From the NCBI GenBank assembly GCA_900473045.1, contig UCKS01000033.1:1-64000 (forward strand): DNA of 64,000 nucleotides, written 5' to 3'. Below the pieces are notes generated by a model, which saw only the letters and a list, made by a program, of their open reading frames with translations, was not told the DNA's origin and did not search any database. This DNA is from Hyphomicrobiales bacterium. Its GTDB lineage: Bacteria; Pseudomonadota; Alphaproteobacteria; Rhizobiales; Rhizobiaceae. Of this stretch, positions 42,738 to 52,421 are shown in pieces. A program made the position numbers and the translations under genes. Each line of letters begins with the position of its first letter. Positions within the stretch are counted from its first letter, which is position 1.

Positions 42738-43487
42738 ATGGAACGTCAGATATCAGCATGCCGTCCGCGTGCGGTTCGCCTTTCCGCATTGCTGTTTGCC
42801 GGTCTTTTTGCATCCTGCCTGCTCACGCCGCATGCGGCGCTGGCGCTTAGCGAGTTGAAGCAGATTCCCGGCGAAGTCAGCCAGGACAACAAGGCCAAAG
42901 ACGTTCCGGCCGAAGAAAAGCCGCGCGACAAGGCGCCGATGCAGATCCCGATGCCGGATCCGCTGGTCAACAAGTCCAAATCCCATGCCAAGGACGAGAC
43001 GGTTGAGGATACGGCGCCCGCAGCGCCAGTCGAGGTGCTGTCGGATGTCTCGAAAATCCCCGAGCCGGTTGCGCGGATGCGCGAGCTGATTGTCGAGGCT
43101 GCCGCCTCCGGCGATATCGAGCGGCTACGGCCCCTGCTCGGCAAGGGTCCGACCCAGACGCAGGTCGGCGAGGCCGATGCCGATCCTATCGAGACGCTGA
43201 AAGGCCTGTCGGGCGATCCGCAGGGCATCGAAATCCTGGCAATCCTGCTTGACGTATTGTCGACCGGCTTCGTGCTGACGGAAAAAGGCACGCCAGAGGA
43301 AGCCTATGTCTGGCCCTATTTTACCGAGAAGCCACTGGCATCGCTGACCCCGCCCGAAAAAGTCGATCTGTTCCGGCTGTTAACGGCGGGCGATTTTGCC
43401 GAGATGGAAGAAGGCGGCAACTATAATTTCTACCGCGTCGGCATCACGCCCGACGGTCAATGGAAATTTTTCGTGGCTGGCGACTGA
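42738..43487 (+). CDS. Exported hypothetical protein
   Basis: A 249-residue protein with a signal peptide or lipoprotein-like N-terminus (hydrophobic about residues 14-36), a linker rich in Lys/Pro/Asp, then a globular domain with VARMRELIVEAAASGDIERLRPLLG and PEKVDLFRLLTAGDFAEME. Function unknown. GAGG precedes the ATG at 42738. Confidence 0.7.
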   Translation: MERQISACRPRAVRLSALLFAGLFASCLLTPHAALALSELKQIPGEVSQDNKAKDVPAEEKPRDKAPMQIPMPDPLVNKSKSHAKDETVEDTAPAAPVEVLSDVSKIPEPVARMRELIVEAAASGDIERLRPLLGKGPTQTQVGEADADPIETLKGLSGDPQGIEILAILLDVLSTGFVLTEKGTPEEAYVWPYFTEKPLASLTPPEKVDLFRLLTAGDFAEMEEGGNYNFYRVGITPDGQWKFFVAGD

Positions 43488-43560
43488 GGACGCACGCAAA
43501 GCGCTTGCCGCGACGCCTGCGAAATCCTACCTGTTTGACTTGATGAACAGGACAAACGCC

Positions 43561-44400
43561 ATGCAGCCCGTCGCCCTTCAAGATCGTGCCGTGATTACCG
43601 TGTCCGGACAGGACGCGCAGGAGTTTCTCCAGGCGCTGATCACCACCGATCTCGACCTGCTCGAAGACGGCGAAGCCAAACCCGGTGCGCTTCTGACACC
43701 GCAGGGCAAGATTCTCTTCGATTTCATCGTCACCCGCGACGCTACCCAAATCCGCCTCGAAACCGGCACTGACCAAGCCGAATCGCTGTTGAAGCGACTG
43801 ACCATGTACAAGCTGCGCGCACCGATTTCGCTGGCGCTCGCCAATCCGGCCACCGTCACCGTCCGCTTCGATGCGGCGCCGAGCGCCTATCGCGATGCGC
43901 GGTTTGCAAAAGCCGGACAGGCCGTCTACCGCGAATATGACACTGAGGGCGAAACCGCTGGAACCGATGACTATGACCGCCTGCGCATCCTCAATGGCAT
44001 TGCCGTTTCGGGCGCGGATTATGCCCTGCAGGACGCATTTCCCCACGACGTGCTGATGGACAAAAATGGTGCGCTCTCCTTCAAGAAAGGTTGCTATGTC
44101 GGCCAGGAGGTCGTGTCGCGCATGCAGCATCGCGGCACCGCCCGGCGGCGGGTCGTGATCGTCGCTGCAGAAATGGCATTGCCCGACACAGGAACGCCGC
44201 TGACCGCCAAGGGGCGCTCGATCGGCGTACTCGGCAGTGTCATCGGGTCGTCGGGGCTTGCGATCGTGCGCATCGACAAGGCCGGAGACGCCATTGCCTC
44301 AGGCGAGCCGATCCTTGCCGGCGAGGTTGCGGTGACGCTCACCCTGCCTGCCTGGACGGGACTGGATTTCCCGGTTGAGGCTGGCGAGGAAAGTGCCTGA
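43561..44400 (+). CDS. ygfZ: YgfZ/CAF17-type folate-binding protein
   Basis: A 279-residue GcvT-like protein with the signature KGCYVGQEVVSRM (about residues 176-188). YgfZ aids iron-sulfur-cluster enzymes, using tetrahydrofolate. AGGA lies eight bases before ATG 43561. Its stop overlaps the next ATG by one base (TGATG). Confidence 0.9.
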   Translation: MQPVALQDRAVITVSGQDAQEFLQALITTDLDLLEDGEAKPGALLTPQGKILFDFIVTRDATQIRLETGTDQAESLLKRLTMYKLRAPISLALANPATVTVRFDAAPSAYRDARFAKAGQAVYREYDTEGETAGTDDYDRLRILNGIAVSGADYALQDAFPHDVLMDKNGALSFKKGCYVGQEVVSRMQHRGTARRRVVIVAAEMALPDTGTPLTAKGRSIGVLGSVIGSSGLAIVRIDKAGDAIASGEPILAGEVAVTLTLPAWTGLDFPVEAGEESA

Positions 44401-45005
44401 TGTCTGCCCGTGCCTGGCAGCGCATGCTTTCGGGACGGCGGCTTGATCTGCTCGATCCCTCGCCGCTTGATGTCGAACTGTCCGATATTGCCCATGGGCT
44501 CGCCCGTGTCGCCCGCTGGAACGGCCAGACGGACGGTGACCATGCCTTTTCCGTTGCCCAGCACAGTTTGGTGGTCGAGGAGATCTTTCGCCGCCAGTTC
44601 AACTGCACGGCCGAGGAATGCCAGATGGCACTGCTGCACGATGCGCCGGAATATGTGATCGGCGACATGATCTCGCCGTTCAAGGCGGTGGTCGGCGGTG
44701 GCTACAAGGTTGTGGAGAAGCGGCTGGAAGGTGCCATCCACCTGCGTTTCGGGCTTCCTTCCGCAGCGCCGGCCGAGTTGAAAGCCCGGATCAAGAAGGC
44801 CGACCAGATCGCCGCCTATTTCGAGGCGACCGTTCTTGCCGGATTTTCACTGGCGGAGGCCCGCAAATTCTTCGGTCAGCCGCGGGGCATTACCCGTGAG
44901 ATGATCCTGATCGATCCGCTGCCGGCCATCGACGCGCAAAAGCTTTTTGCCGAACGGTTCGACGCCATCGAGGCGGAACGTGCAGCTGTGCGGGCGGTGT
45001 CCTGA
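44400..45005 (+). CDS. HD-domain phosphohydrolase (YfbR-like)
   Basis: A 201-residue HD protein. Metal ligands appear as H in AFSVAQHSLVV, the HD pair in LLHDAPEYVIGD (about residues 78-89) and a later D. YfbR-like members remove the phosphate from deoxynucleotides. It is coupled to ygfZ by a one-base overlap. Confidence 0.8.
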   Translation: MSARAWQRMLSGRRLDLLDPSPLDVELSDIAHGLARVARWNGQTDGDHAFSVAQHSLVVEEIFRRQFNCTAEECQMALLHDAPEYVIGDMISPFKAVVGGGYKVVEKRLEGAIHLRFGLPSAAPAELKARIKKADQIAAYFEATVLAGFSLAEARKFFGQPRGITREMILIDPLPAIDAQKLFAERFDAIEAERAAVRAVS

Positions 45006-45006
45006 G

Positions 45007-45546
45007 ATGCCGGTGATTGTTGTCTCGCCCTTGTCGCGCATCGCCGAAATGGCCGTGCGCCACCGCGCCTGCGAAATGATCAGCCTGATGGCGAAGGAGC
45101 AGGCCTTCCATCGCCCGGCGGTGATCGCGTCCGACCGGCATCTGCTGCTGGGGATGAACGATATCACCTTTGCCGGCAATGAAGCGCTTGTCGCACCGGG
45201 CGAAGAGCATGTGCTGCAGATCATCGAATTTGCGCGGCAATGGGACCGGTCGGCGCCGCTCTTGATCCATTGCTGGATGGGCATTTCGCGTTCGCCAGCT
45301 GCCGCTGTTATCGCAGCCCTGGCTGTTGCGCCCGATCAGGATGAGACCGCGCTTGCGCTGCGGCTGCGTGCCGCCTCGGCCTATGTCACCCCCAATTCCC
45401 GTCTGATCGAGATCGGCGACCGGCTTTTGTCGCGCAATGGCCGGCTGATGGCGGCGATCAAGGCGATCGGCCGTGGCGCCGATACGGATGGCAATGTGCC
45501 TTTCGTCTTCTCCCCCTTGCCGGAGCCTGCCGTCCATGACGGCTGA
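45007..45546 (+). CDS. Tyrosine-phosphatase-like protein
   Basis: A 179-residue protein with the Cys-x5-Arg active site in HCWMGISRSPAA (C89, R95), as in dual-specificity phosphatases. A cytoplasmic phosphatase role is likely; substrate unknown. It begins one base after the HD gene and overlaps nadQ by 11 bases. Confidence 0.82.
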   Translation: MPVIVVSPLSRIAEMAVRHRACEMISLMAKEQAFHRPAVIASDRHLLLGMNDITFAGNEALVAPGEEHVLQIIEFARQWDRSAPLLIHCWMGISRSPAAAVIAALAVAPDQDETALALRLRAASAYVTPNSRLIEIGDRLLSRNGRLMAAIKAIGRGADTDGNVPFVFSPLPEPAVHDG

Positions 45547-46510
45547 CCGGACCGTCACCGTCGAAATCGGCCTCAACGCGGCGATCGTTGCGGTGACCAG
45601 CCGTTCGCCACGCATTCTCGCGGTCAGCGACGAGCAGGGTGACAACCGCGACGGCCTGCCGTTTGGTCCGTTCGATCCGGCCCGGCACCGGACGTTCGAA
45701 ACCAGCCTGCGCGCCAGCGTCGAACAGCAGACGGCGCTCGACCTTGGCTATATCGAGCAACTCTACACATTCGGCGACCAGGGCCGCCACCGCCTGGCCG
45801 GTGAAAGCAGCACCCATATGGTGTCTGTCGGCTATCTGGCGCTCACCCGCACCGACGCGGAAAACAATGCGCGGCTGGCCGAGGCCGGCGCGCATTGGCG
45901 CGACTGGTACAGTTACCTGCCCTGGGAAGACTGGCGGCAAGGCCGCCCGGCGCTGATCGACCAGCTTATCCTTCCGGCGCTCCGCCAATGGGAACAGGGC
46001 GGGCATCAGGACGAGCGTATGGGGCTGCCGCAGCGGCGCACCCGCACGCGTCTTGCCTTCGGCCTCGACGATTTCCCGTGGGACGAGGAGCGCGTGCTGG
46101 AACGCTACGAGCTTCTCTACGAGGCAGGCCTTGTCGGTGAAGCGGTGATCGACGGCCGGGCTGCTACGACCGGCACCCCGCCGTTAGGCCTGACCATGCG
46201 CCACGATCACCGCCGCATCGTTGCCACCGCCATTGCGCGGTTGCGCGGAAAGATCAAATACCGGCCGGTGATCTTCGAACTGATGCCGCCGGAATTCACC
46301 CTGACCGACCTGCAGGCGACGGTCGAGGCGATTTCCGGGCGGCACCTGCACAAGCAGAATTTCCGCCGTCTGGTCGAAGGTGCCGAATTGGTCGAGCCGA
46401 CCGGCATGCTGACGGCTGCGACCGGCGGACGGCCCGCCGCCCTCTTCCGTTTCCGCCGCCAGATCCTCGACGAACGGCCGGCTCCCGGTCTTAAAGTCGG
46501 CGGACGATAG
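45536..46510 (+). CDS. nadQ: NadQ-like regulator of NAD synthesis (degenerate NUDIX plus winged helix)
   Basis: A 324-residue protein of COG4111 type. The N-terminal half has a NUDIX fold whose catalytic box is lost: at residues 60-68 the expected R-E...E-E pattern reads ASVEQQTAL, so Ser, Gln and Gln replace the acidic residues. The C-terminal part (about 225-320) is a winged helix (EFTLTDLQATVEAIS, KQNFRRLVEGAELVEPTG). Comparative genomics has assigned this family to control of nadABC in Rhizobiales; nadABC lies 2 kb away. It ends an overlapping operon starting with ygfZ. Confidence 0.82.
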   Translation: MTADRTVTVEIGLNAAIVAVTSRSPRILAVSDEQGDNRDGLPFGPFDPARHRTFETSLRASVEQQTALDLGYIEQLYTFGDQGRHRLAGESSTHMVSVGYLALTRTDAENNARLAEAGAHWRDWYSYLPWEDWRQGRPALIDQLILPALRQWEQGGHQDERMGLPQRRTRTRLAFGLDDFPWDEERVLERYELLYEAGLVGEAVIDGRAATTGTPPLGLTMRHDHRRIVATAIARLRGKIKYRPVIFELMPPEFTLTDLQATVEAISGRHLHKQNFRRLVEGAELVEPTGMLTAATGGRPAALFRFRRQILDERPAPGLKVGGR

Positions 46511-46533
46511 GCGCCGTCGAACCGTCTGATGCG

Positions 46534-47046
46534 TTATTCGATCACGGCGCAGGCGAGCCTGTCGCCAGCATCGCCCGAGGGCTGGCTGCGATTGTCGTCG
46601 GATTTGGCGTGAACCATCAATGCCCGGCCGCGAATGCCGTTTTCGGCATTGTCGAGCGCCACCATGCTGTTGAAGACCTGGGCGCGCATGACACCATCGG
46701 CGCCGACATACTGATTGGGCATATCGCCGGCATGCGGACCATTGGCGGCAAGGAAGCCGTGCTCGGTCTTGCCGGGATTGAAATGCTTGCCGGCGGATTC
46801 GTGATTGTGCGCGGCGTCGCATTTGCCGGTTTCATGGACATGGAAGGCCACCCATTTGCCGGGCGGCAGGTTGGTCACTTCCACTTCAATAAGCACGCCG
46901 TTCTTACCTTGGGTCAGCGATGCCCGCCCGGTCTCCTTGCCATCCTTGCCGACGAAGTTAGCGATGGCCGTCTGCGATGACGATTGCGCAAAGGCGGCCG
47001 TTGCGGTGACGAGAACCATGGCAAACGTGGTGATCAAGCGCTTCAT
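46534..47046 (-). CDS. sodC: Cu/Zn superoxide dismutase
   Basis: A 170-residue periplasmic enzyme. Signal peptide residues 1-20; copper/zinc ligands in FHVHETGKCD (HVH, with disulfide Cys) and further His residues (HNHES, HAKSDD); the closing RLACAVIE provides the second Cys. It removes superoxide in the periplasm. Convergent with nadQ. Confidence 0.93.
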   Translation of the reverse strand: MKRLITTFAMVLVTATAAFAQSSSQTAIANFVGKDGKETGRASLTQGKNGVLIEVEVTNLPPGKWVAFHVHETGKCDAAHNHESAGKHFNPGKTEHGFLAANGPHAGDMPNQYVGADGVMRAQVFNSMVALDNAENGIRGRALMVHAKSDDNRSQPSGDAGDRLACAVIE

Positions 47047-47157
47047 GAGACATTCCTCCGTGGGGATGATTTCCTAAACTCTCTCAGGATGCAACGCCTG
47101 ATGAGAGCAGCGGTTCCAAAATCAACCGGCGCGATTGGAGAAACCGGATCCGGCAGA

Positions 47158-47889
47158 TCAGAAGATTCGAATAGCTGATGTTGCAATGATCACCAGGGAA
47201 ACGGCGATCATCAATGGCCGTATCGGCAGACGCTTGACGACCAGCGCGCCGATCGGGGCTGCGAAGACGCCGCCAAGCACGAGGCCGAGCGCCGACCCCA
47301 GATCCGACCAGCCCAGTGTCAGGACGAAGGTGGCCGAAATCGTCAGGGTGACGGCAAATTCGGTGAGGCTGGTGGAGCCGATGACCTTTTTTGGCTCGTG
47401 GCCCCGGCCGATCAGCGAGGTGGTGACGATCGGCCCCCAACCACCGCCACCGGCTGCGTCCAGGGCGCCGCCCCCCAGACCGATGAACGGCACCGCCCAA
47501 TCCTTGATCTCACGCAGCCAGAGAGGCCGAAAGGCCTTGAACAGGATGTAGATGCCGACCAGCACAAGATAGGCCGAAACGAAAGGCTCGATCAGTTCGC
47601 CATCGACATTGGAGATGCCGTAGGCCCCGAGCGCCCCGCCGATCATGCCGGCTGGTGCCAGTCGCGCGACAAGACGCCAATCGATATTGCGCTGATAGGT
47701 GTGGGACGCTCCGGAGGCAGCGGTGGTGAAAATCTCGGCGATATGGGTCATGGCGCTTGCCGTTGCCGGCGGGATTCCGACCGCAAGCAGGCTGGTGGTG
47801 GACAACAGCCCGAAAGCCATGCCGAGCGCGCCATCGACCAGTTGTGCGAAAAAGCCGATGACAACGAACATCCAGAAATCTGCCGACAC
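47158..47889 (-). CDS. TauE/SafE-family permease
   Basis: A 243-residue membrane protein with about eight helices, LVDGALGMAFGLLSTT and GGGWGPIVTTSLIGRG being typical of TauE/SafE (DUF81). The family exports sulfonates or sulfur compounds; substrate unknown. I start at GTG 47889 (AAGGA six bases before), which gives the family length; ATGs further upstream would add a non-conserved 66 residues. Confidence 0.85.
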   Translation of the reverse strand: MSADFWMFVVIGFFAQLVDGALGMAFGLLSTTSLLAVGIPPATASAMTHIAEIFTTAASGASHTYQRNIDWRLVARLAPAGMIGGALGAYGISNVDGELIEPFVSAYLVLVGIYILFKAFRPLWLREIKDWAVPFIGLGGGALDAAGGGGWGPIVTTSLIGRGHEPKKVIGSTSLTEFAVTLTISATFVLTLGWSDLGSALGLVLGGVFAAPIGALVVKRLPIRPLMIAVSLVIIATSAIRIF

Positions 47890-47953
47890 GAACAATCCTT
47901 CTTTAAATCCAGCCCTTTGGAAACGAGGCTTATTTGCGCCTACCGCGTCCTGC

Positions 47954-47968
47954 AGGTAAAGGTTACCT
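47954..47968. promoter_or_regulatory. Palindrome in the divergent TauE promoter region
   Basis: AGGTAA-AGG-TTACCT, 6-bp perfect arms, lies about 65 bases upstream of the TauE-like start and 55 upstream of the 48023 gene. Candidate operator; no regulator assigned. Confidence 0.4.
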
Positions 47969-48022
47969 CCCGGCAATTCACATGCGCTGGACTGAATAGG
48001 TGGTAACAAAGGAAAAGAACCG

Positions 48023-48253
48023 ATGAAGATGATCGCTCTTCTCCTCGCCGGTACCATTCTGACGGCACCAGAGGACAAACCGGCCATTCCCGACTATTTT
48101 GACGGCAGCGGCAGCACCGGCCAACCGGCGATCGCCCAATGCAATCTGACCAGCGAAGAAATGAACGGGCAATTCAAGACCTGCCGCTACGACTGCGGCA
48201 AAACGCTGACGATCGGCACCCGCGTGGTCTGCCCATTCGTATTGCAGCGATAG
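48023..48253 (+). CDS. Small exported Cys-containing protein
   Basis: A 76-residue protein with a short signal-like N-terminus (MKMIALLLAGTIL) and four Cys in the mature part (CNLT, CRYDCGK, CPF), probably two disulfides in the periplasm. No family recognised. AAAGGA lies ten bases before the ATG. The next gene starts 11 bases after its stop. Confidence 0.6.
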   Translation: MKMIALLLAGTILTAPEDKPAIPDYFDGSGSTGQPAIAQCNLTSEEMNGQFKTCRYDCGKTLTIGTRVVCPFVLQR

Positions 48254-48263
48254 GAAACGAGAG

Positions 48264-48482
48264 ATGACGGGTTTCGACTGGCATGCCGACGCCATCGACC
48301 GCGATACACCGGTTACGCCGACCTATCGCAATACGCAAAACGTGCGCCGTTTTCTAACAGCGGAATGCGGCGACGGTTTTGCGTTCGACCGTGCCTTCAT
48401 GGCCTGGATCAAGGACGGCGCGGACAAGACCATGGGTGACGTCGCCGCCGAATGGAAACGCCGTCACGCAGCAGAACTCTGA
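48264..48482 (+). CDS. DUF6434-type small protein
   Basis: A 72-residue protein with FDWHADAID, TPTYRNTQNVRRFLTAECG and FMAWIKDGADKTMGDVAAEW, which fit the DUF6434/SAP-like small domain. Function unknown. It is convergent with nadC (seven bases apart). Confidence 0.65.
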   Translation: MTGFDWHADAIDRDTPVTPTYRNTQNVRRFLTAECGDGFAFDRAFMAWIKDGADKTMGDVAAEWKRRHAAEL

Positions 48483-48489
48483 CGCTGCA

Positions 48490-49398
48490 TCAGCTGATCA
48501 CCACGTCCAGTCCGATATCCAGTGTCGGTGCGGCCATGGTGATCTTCGAGGTCGAGATATAATCGACGCCGGTTTCGGCGATGGCGCGAATGGTCTGGAA
48601 ATTGACATTGCCGGAGGCTTCCAAGCTGGTCCGGCGCGGATCGGCGGGATAGTTCTCCGTTGAAAGCTGCCAATGCGCGGCGTTGATCGCAACAGCTTCT
48701 CGCAGCAGATCCGGCCCCATATTGTCGAGCAGGATGACGTCCGGGCTGGCCGTCAGCGCTTGGCGCATCTGGTCGAGCTCATCAACTTCGACCTCGATCT
48801 TGACCAGATGACCGCAATAGGCGCGCGCGGCATGGACGGCGGAGGCGACGCCGCCGGAGACGGCGATGTGGTTGTCCTTGATCAGGATCGCATCATCCAG
48901 GCCGTAGCGGTGATTGGAGCCGCCGCCGAGGCGCACCGCGTATTTTTCCAGCGCCCGCAGGCCGGGAATGGTCTTTCGCGTGCAGCAGACTTTGGCGGAG
49001 GTATGGGCGATCTCGGCTGCGAATTTCGATGTATACGTGGCAACGCCGCAGAGGTGCATCAGGAAATTCAGCGCCACGCGCTCAGCCGACAACAGGCCGC
49101 GGGCCGGGCCGGAAATGCGCGCCAGCGCTGTGCCGGGATTGATCCGGTCGCCGTCCGTCACGAAGGCCTCGAAGCGGATGGCCGGATCGATCAGGCGAAA
49201 GGCGGTGCGGGCAAGCTCCATACCGGCGACGACACCGTCCTCACGCGCATTCATCGCGGCGGTCGCCGTCCGGTCCGGGGCGATCGTCGCATAGGTGGTG
49301 ATATCACCGGCGCGGCCGAGGTCTTCGAGCAGTGCGGCGCGGACCTGATCTTCGACCATCAGGGCGGGCAGTTCGGGGCGAAGAGCGGTGGGGGTCAT
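48490..49398 (-). CDS. nadC: Nicotinate-nucleotide pyrophosphorylase (carboxylating)
   Basis: A 302-residue quinolinate phosphoribosyltransferase, the last step of de novo nicotinate mononucleotide synthesis. Motifs: ERVALNFLMHLCGVAT, CTRKTIPGLRALEKYAVRLGGG, HRYGLDDAILIKDNH and VEVEVDELDQ. Start at ATG 49398; a TTG two codons earlier is not preferred. It lies 169 bases after nadB; the gap is filled by an inverted-repeat element. Confidence 0.95.
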   Translation of the reverse strand: MTPTALRPELPALMVEDQVRAALLEDLGRAGDITTYATIAPDRTATAAMNAREDGVVAGMELARTAFRLIDPAIRFEAFVTDGDRINPGTALARISGPARGLLSAERVALNFLMHLCGVATYTSKFAAEIAHTSAKVCCTRKTIPGLRALEKYAVRLGGGSNHRYGLDDAILIKDNHIAVSGGVASAVHAARAYCGHLVKIEVEVDELDQMRQALTASPDVILLDNMGPDLLREAVAINAAHWQLSTENYPADPRRTSLEASGNVNFQTIRAIAETGVDYISTSKITMAAPTLDIGLDVVIS

Positions 49399-49434
49399 TT
49401 GCAAAACTCTTTCGGTTTCAAACAGGTGGCGTTT

Positions 49435-49562
49435 CCTCTTCTCCCCATCGGGGAGAAGTGCCGAGCGACTGCGAGGCGATGAGGAGGCGACGGCCTACTC
49501 TAGGTGCGCGGCTCCCCCTCATCCGGCCCTATGGGCCACCTTCTCCCCGCTGGGGAGAAGGG
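49435..49562. repeat. Inverted-repeat element in the nadB-nadC gap
   Basis: Two hairpins, CTTCTCCCCATCGGGGAGAAG (left) and CTTCTCCCCGCTGGGGAGAAG-type (right), enclose about 80 bases with further complementary segments (GCGACTGCGAGG...). RIME-like rhizobial element occupying most of the gap between nadB and nadC. Confidence 0.75.
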
Positions 49563-49567
49563 AAGTC

Positions 49568-51166
49568 TCAAACATTCTCCGTCTCCGTTACCTCGGCGAC
49601 CACCTGGTCTGCCTCGGCAAGCGTCAGGAATGTCCGGTGTTTCCATTCCGGCCTTGGCTCCGGGCAATCGGAGCGGAAATGGCCGCCCCGGCTTTCGGTG
49701 CGCAGATAGGCGCCGGTGGTGATCAGCTTGGCTGTGGTGACGATATTGCTGAAGCGCAGCCGGGTGTTCTGGCGTTCGAGATTGGCGATCGCCCGGATGG
49801 CTTTGACCAACGTGTCGCGCGAGCGGATGACGCCGACATGATCGCTCATGATATGGCGCAACGCCGTCAATGGCGGGCTGTCTTCCAGCGTGACCGGATC
49901 GTCGTTTTCGCCGGCATTGTCGCCCCAATCGGTGATCTTCGGTTCCGGCAGCATGCCCTTGATGTTTTCGGCAATGCGGGCGGCAAAGACCACGGCTTCG
50001 AGCAGCGAGTTGGAGGCCAGCCGGTTGGCGCCGTGGACGCCGGTGGAGGTCACCTCGCCTGCAGCCCAGAGGCCATCGATCGAGGTGCGGCCTTCTGCGT
50101 CGGTCAGCACACCGCCCATGTGGTAATGCACGGCCGGAACGACCGGGATCGGCTGCGTCACGGGATCGATGCCGGCAGAGATGCAGGAAGCATAGACTGT
50201 CGGGAACGCCTCGGGGAAGTGCGCGCCGACTGCCTTGGTGCAATCGAGGAACGCGCCGCGCCCGGCCTGCACTTCGGCAAACACACCACGCGAAACGATG
50301 TCACGGGGCGCCAGCTCGCCGTCCGGATGGATATCCAGCATGAAACGTTTGCCGGCCGAATTGATCAGGTGGGCACCGTCGCCGCGCAGGGCTTCGGTTG
50401 CCAAGGGTGCCGGATCGCGGCCAATGTTGATCGCCGTCGGATGAAACTGGATGAATTCCGGATCGGCGATGATCGCACCGGCACGGGCAGCCATGCCGAC
50501 GCCCTGGCCGCAGGCTTCGGTCGGGTTGGTGGTCACCGAGAAGAGATGGCCGACGCCGCCCGAGCAAAGCACCACTGCGCGGGCCGGAAACGACACGCGC
50601 TTCTTCGACTGGCCGGCATCCGGGCGGGCAATGACGCCGGAGATGAAGCGGCCCTGGCGCACCAGCTCCTCGACGACATAGCCTTCCAGCACCCGGATCG
50701 ACGGCGTGTTGCGCACCGCTGCGATCAGCGCTTCCATGATCGCCTTGCCGGCCATGTCGCCCTTAACGCGGACGATGCGGCGCTCGGAATGGGCGGCTTC
50801 GCGCGACAGCAGCAGCTTGCCCTCAAGATCACGGTCGAACGGCACGCCATAGCCGAGCAGATCGTGGATGCGGGCCGGGCCTTCGGCGACCATCATGCGC
50901 GTCATCTTTTCATCGACGATACCGGCACCGGCAATCAGCGTGTCGGCAACGTGTTTGTCGACGGTATCACCCAGCCCCATGGCAGCCGCGATGCCGCCCT
51001 GCGCCCAGGCCGACGAGGCGCCATGACCGATCGGGGCCGCAGCCAGCACGGTGACAGGACGCGGGCTGAGTTTCAGCGCGCAAAAGAGCCCGGCAAGACC
51101 GCCACCGACGATGACGATATCGTCAATGCCGTTGAAGGACTGTGGGCGGAAATGATCTGTCAGCAT
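49568..51166 (-). CDS. nadB: L-aspartate oxidase
   Basis: A 532-residue flavoenzyme making iminoaspartate. The FAD motif IVGGGLAGL is at residues 19-27, followed by [10 protein letters not shown], the substrate loop HYHMGGV and [12 protein letters not shown]. It works with NadA. The ATG at 51166 has GGAGG eight to ten bases before it; the upstream open codons derive from the inverted-repeat element. Confidence 0.95.
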   Translation of the reverse strand: MLTDHFRPQSFNGIDDIVIVGGGLAGLFCALKLSPRPVTVLAAAPIGHGASSAWAQGGIAAAMGLGDTVDKHVADTLIAGAGIVDEKMTRMMVAEGPARIHDLLGYGVPFDRDLEGKLLLSREAAHSERRIVRVKGDMAGKAIMEALIAAVRNTPSIRVLEGYVVEELVRQGRFISGVIARPDAGQSKKRVSFPARAVVLCSGGVGHLFSVTTNPTEACGQGVGMAARAGAIIADPEFIQFHPTAINIGRDPAPLATEALRGDGAHLINSAGKRFMLDIHPDGELAPRDIVSRGVFAEVQAGRGAFLDCTKAVGAHFPEAFPTVYASCISAGIDPVTQPIPVVPAVHYHMGGVLTDAEGRTSIDGLWAAGEVTSTGVHGANRLASNSLLEAVVFAARIAENIKGMLPEPKITDWGDNAGENDDPVTLEDSPPLTALRHIMSDHVGVIRSRDTLVKAIRAIANLERQNTRLRFSNIVTTAKLITTGAYLRTESRGGHFRSDCPEPRPEWKHRTFLTLAEADQVVAEVTETENV

Positions 51167-51191
51167 GCTCTTTCTCCTCCGGCCTGGCACT

Positions 51192-51299
51192 TTCCCTCCC
51201 CCTTGTGGGGAGGGTGGCCCGTAGGGCCAGGAGGGGTTCCTCGTTAAAAAGAAAGTCCCCTCCCCAACCCCTCCCCACAAGGGGGAGGCGCAAGCCCCT
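51192..51299. repeat. Inverted-repeat element in the nadA-nadB gap
   Basis: CCCTCCCCCTTGTGGGGAGG (51193-) pairs with its complement at about 51270-51288. It has the same core as the element at 3557-3661. It fills nearly all of the 133 bases between nadA and nadB. Confidence 0.78.
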
Positions 51300-52379
51300 C
51301 TACTGCTTCAAGTTCACCATCCGCTCGACGGCAAGTCTGGCACGATCGGCGATTGCCGGGTCGACCAGGACTTCCTCCGTCATGAACAACAGGCTGTCGA
51401 GGATCTTCGGCAGCGTGATGCGCTTCATGTGCGGACAGAGGTTGCACGGCTTGATGAAATCGACGCCGGTGATCTCGGCCTGGATGTTGGAGGCCATCGA
51501 GCATTCGGTGACCAGCAGCACGCGCGGCGGGCGCTTGTCCTTGACGTAATTGATCATGCCGGCGGTGGAACCGGCGAAATCGCAGACGGCGATGACATCC
51601 GGGTGGCATTCCGGATGGCCGATGATCTCGATGGTGGGGTCGGCTTCCTTGTAGGCCAAGAGTTCCGCCGCCGTGAAGCGCTCGTGCACCTCGCAATGGC
51701 CCTTCCAGGTCAGGATCTTCTTGTTGGTCTGCTTGGCGACGTTCATCGCCAGATATTCATCGGGGATGCAGAGAACCGTATCGCTTTCCAGGCTTTCGAT
51801 GACGGCCAGTACATTGGACGAGGTGCAGCAGATGTCGGTCTCGGCCTTCACGTCTGCCGAGGTGTTGACATAGGTCACCACCGGTACGCCGGGATAACGC
51901 TGCTTCAGCAGCCGGACATCGGCGCCGGTGATCGATTCCGACAGCGAGCAGCCGGCCTTGCCATCGGGGATGAGCACGGTCTTTTCCGGGTTGAGCAGCT
52001 TGGAGGTCTCGGCCATGAAGTGCACGCCGCACTGAATGATGATCTCGGCATCCACCTTGGTGGCGTCGCGCGCCAGCTGCAGACTGTCACCGACAATGTC
52101 GGCGACGCAGTGGAAGATATCCGGCGTCTGGTAATTGTGGGCGAGGATGACGGCGCCGCGCTGCTTCTTCAGCCGGTTGATGGCGTGCACATAGGGGGCA
52201 TAGACCGGCCATTCGAAGGCTGGGACGAACTGCTTGACGCGTTCGTAGAGATGCGCCGTTTCGCGGGCGATCTCCGGCGTGAACGTCAGGTCCGGCCGTT
52301 CGAGGATGCCGAAGCGCTCGGCGGCGGTCTTTACCGCGCCGGAAGCCTGCAGGGCCGCATTGGTCTGTGCGATGGTCAT
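51300..52379 (-). CDS. nadA: Quinolinate synthase A
   Basis: A 359-residue 4Fe-4S enzyme condensing iminoaspartate with dihydroxyacetone phosphate. It has [11 protein letters not shown], and Cys ligands in [17 protein letters not shown] and NLCPHMKR. First gene of nadABC. GAGGAG lies seven bases before the ATG, and a strong palindrome (52422-52436) lies 42 bases upstream. Confidence 0.95.
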   Translation of the reverse strand: MTIAQTNAALQASGAVKTAAERFGILERPDLTFTPEIARETAHLYERVKQFVPAFEWPVYAPYVHAINRLKKQRGAVILAHNYQTPDIFHCVADIVGDSLQLARDATKVDAEIIIQCGVHFMAETSKLLNPEKTVLIPDGKAGCSLSESITGADVRLLKQRYPGVPVVTYVNTSADVKAETDICCTSSNVLAVIESLESDTVLCIPDEYLAMNVAKQTNKKILTWKGHCEVHERFTAAELLAYKEADPTIEIIGHPECHPDVIAVCDFAGSTAGMINYVKDKRPPRVLLVTECSMASNIQAEITGVDFIKPCNLCPHMKRITLPKILDSLLFMTEEVLVDPAIADRARLAVERMVNLKQ

Positions 52380-52421
52380 CGGACTGCTCCTCTTGCCGCC
52401 CCTCCGGCGGCAGACCTATTT

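Noticed and set aside
47158-48087. Longer version of the TauE/SafE gene starting at 48087
   Set aside because: The extra 66 residues overlap the 48023 gene on the other strand, and GTG 47889 has a much better ribosome-binding site and the family length.
49388-51247. 619-codon plus-strand frame opposite nadB
   Set aside because: Antisense shadow of nadB; low-complexity His/Arg/Asp-rich product without a family.
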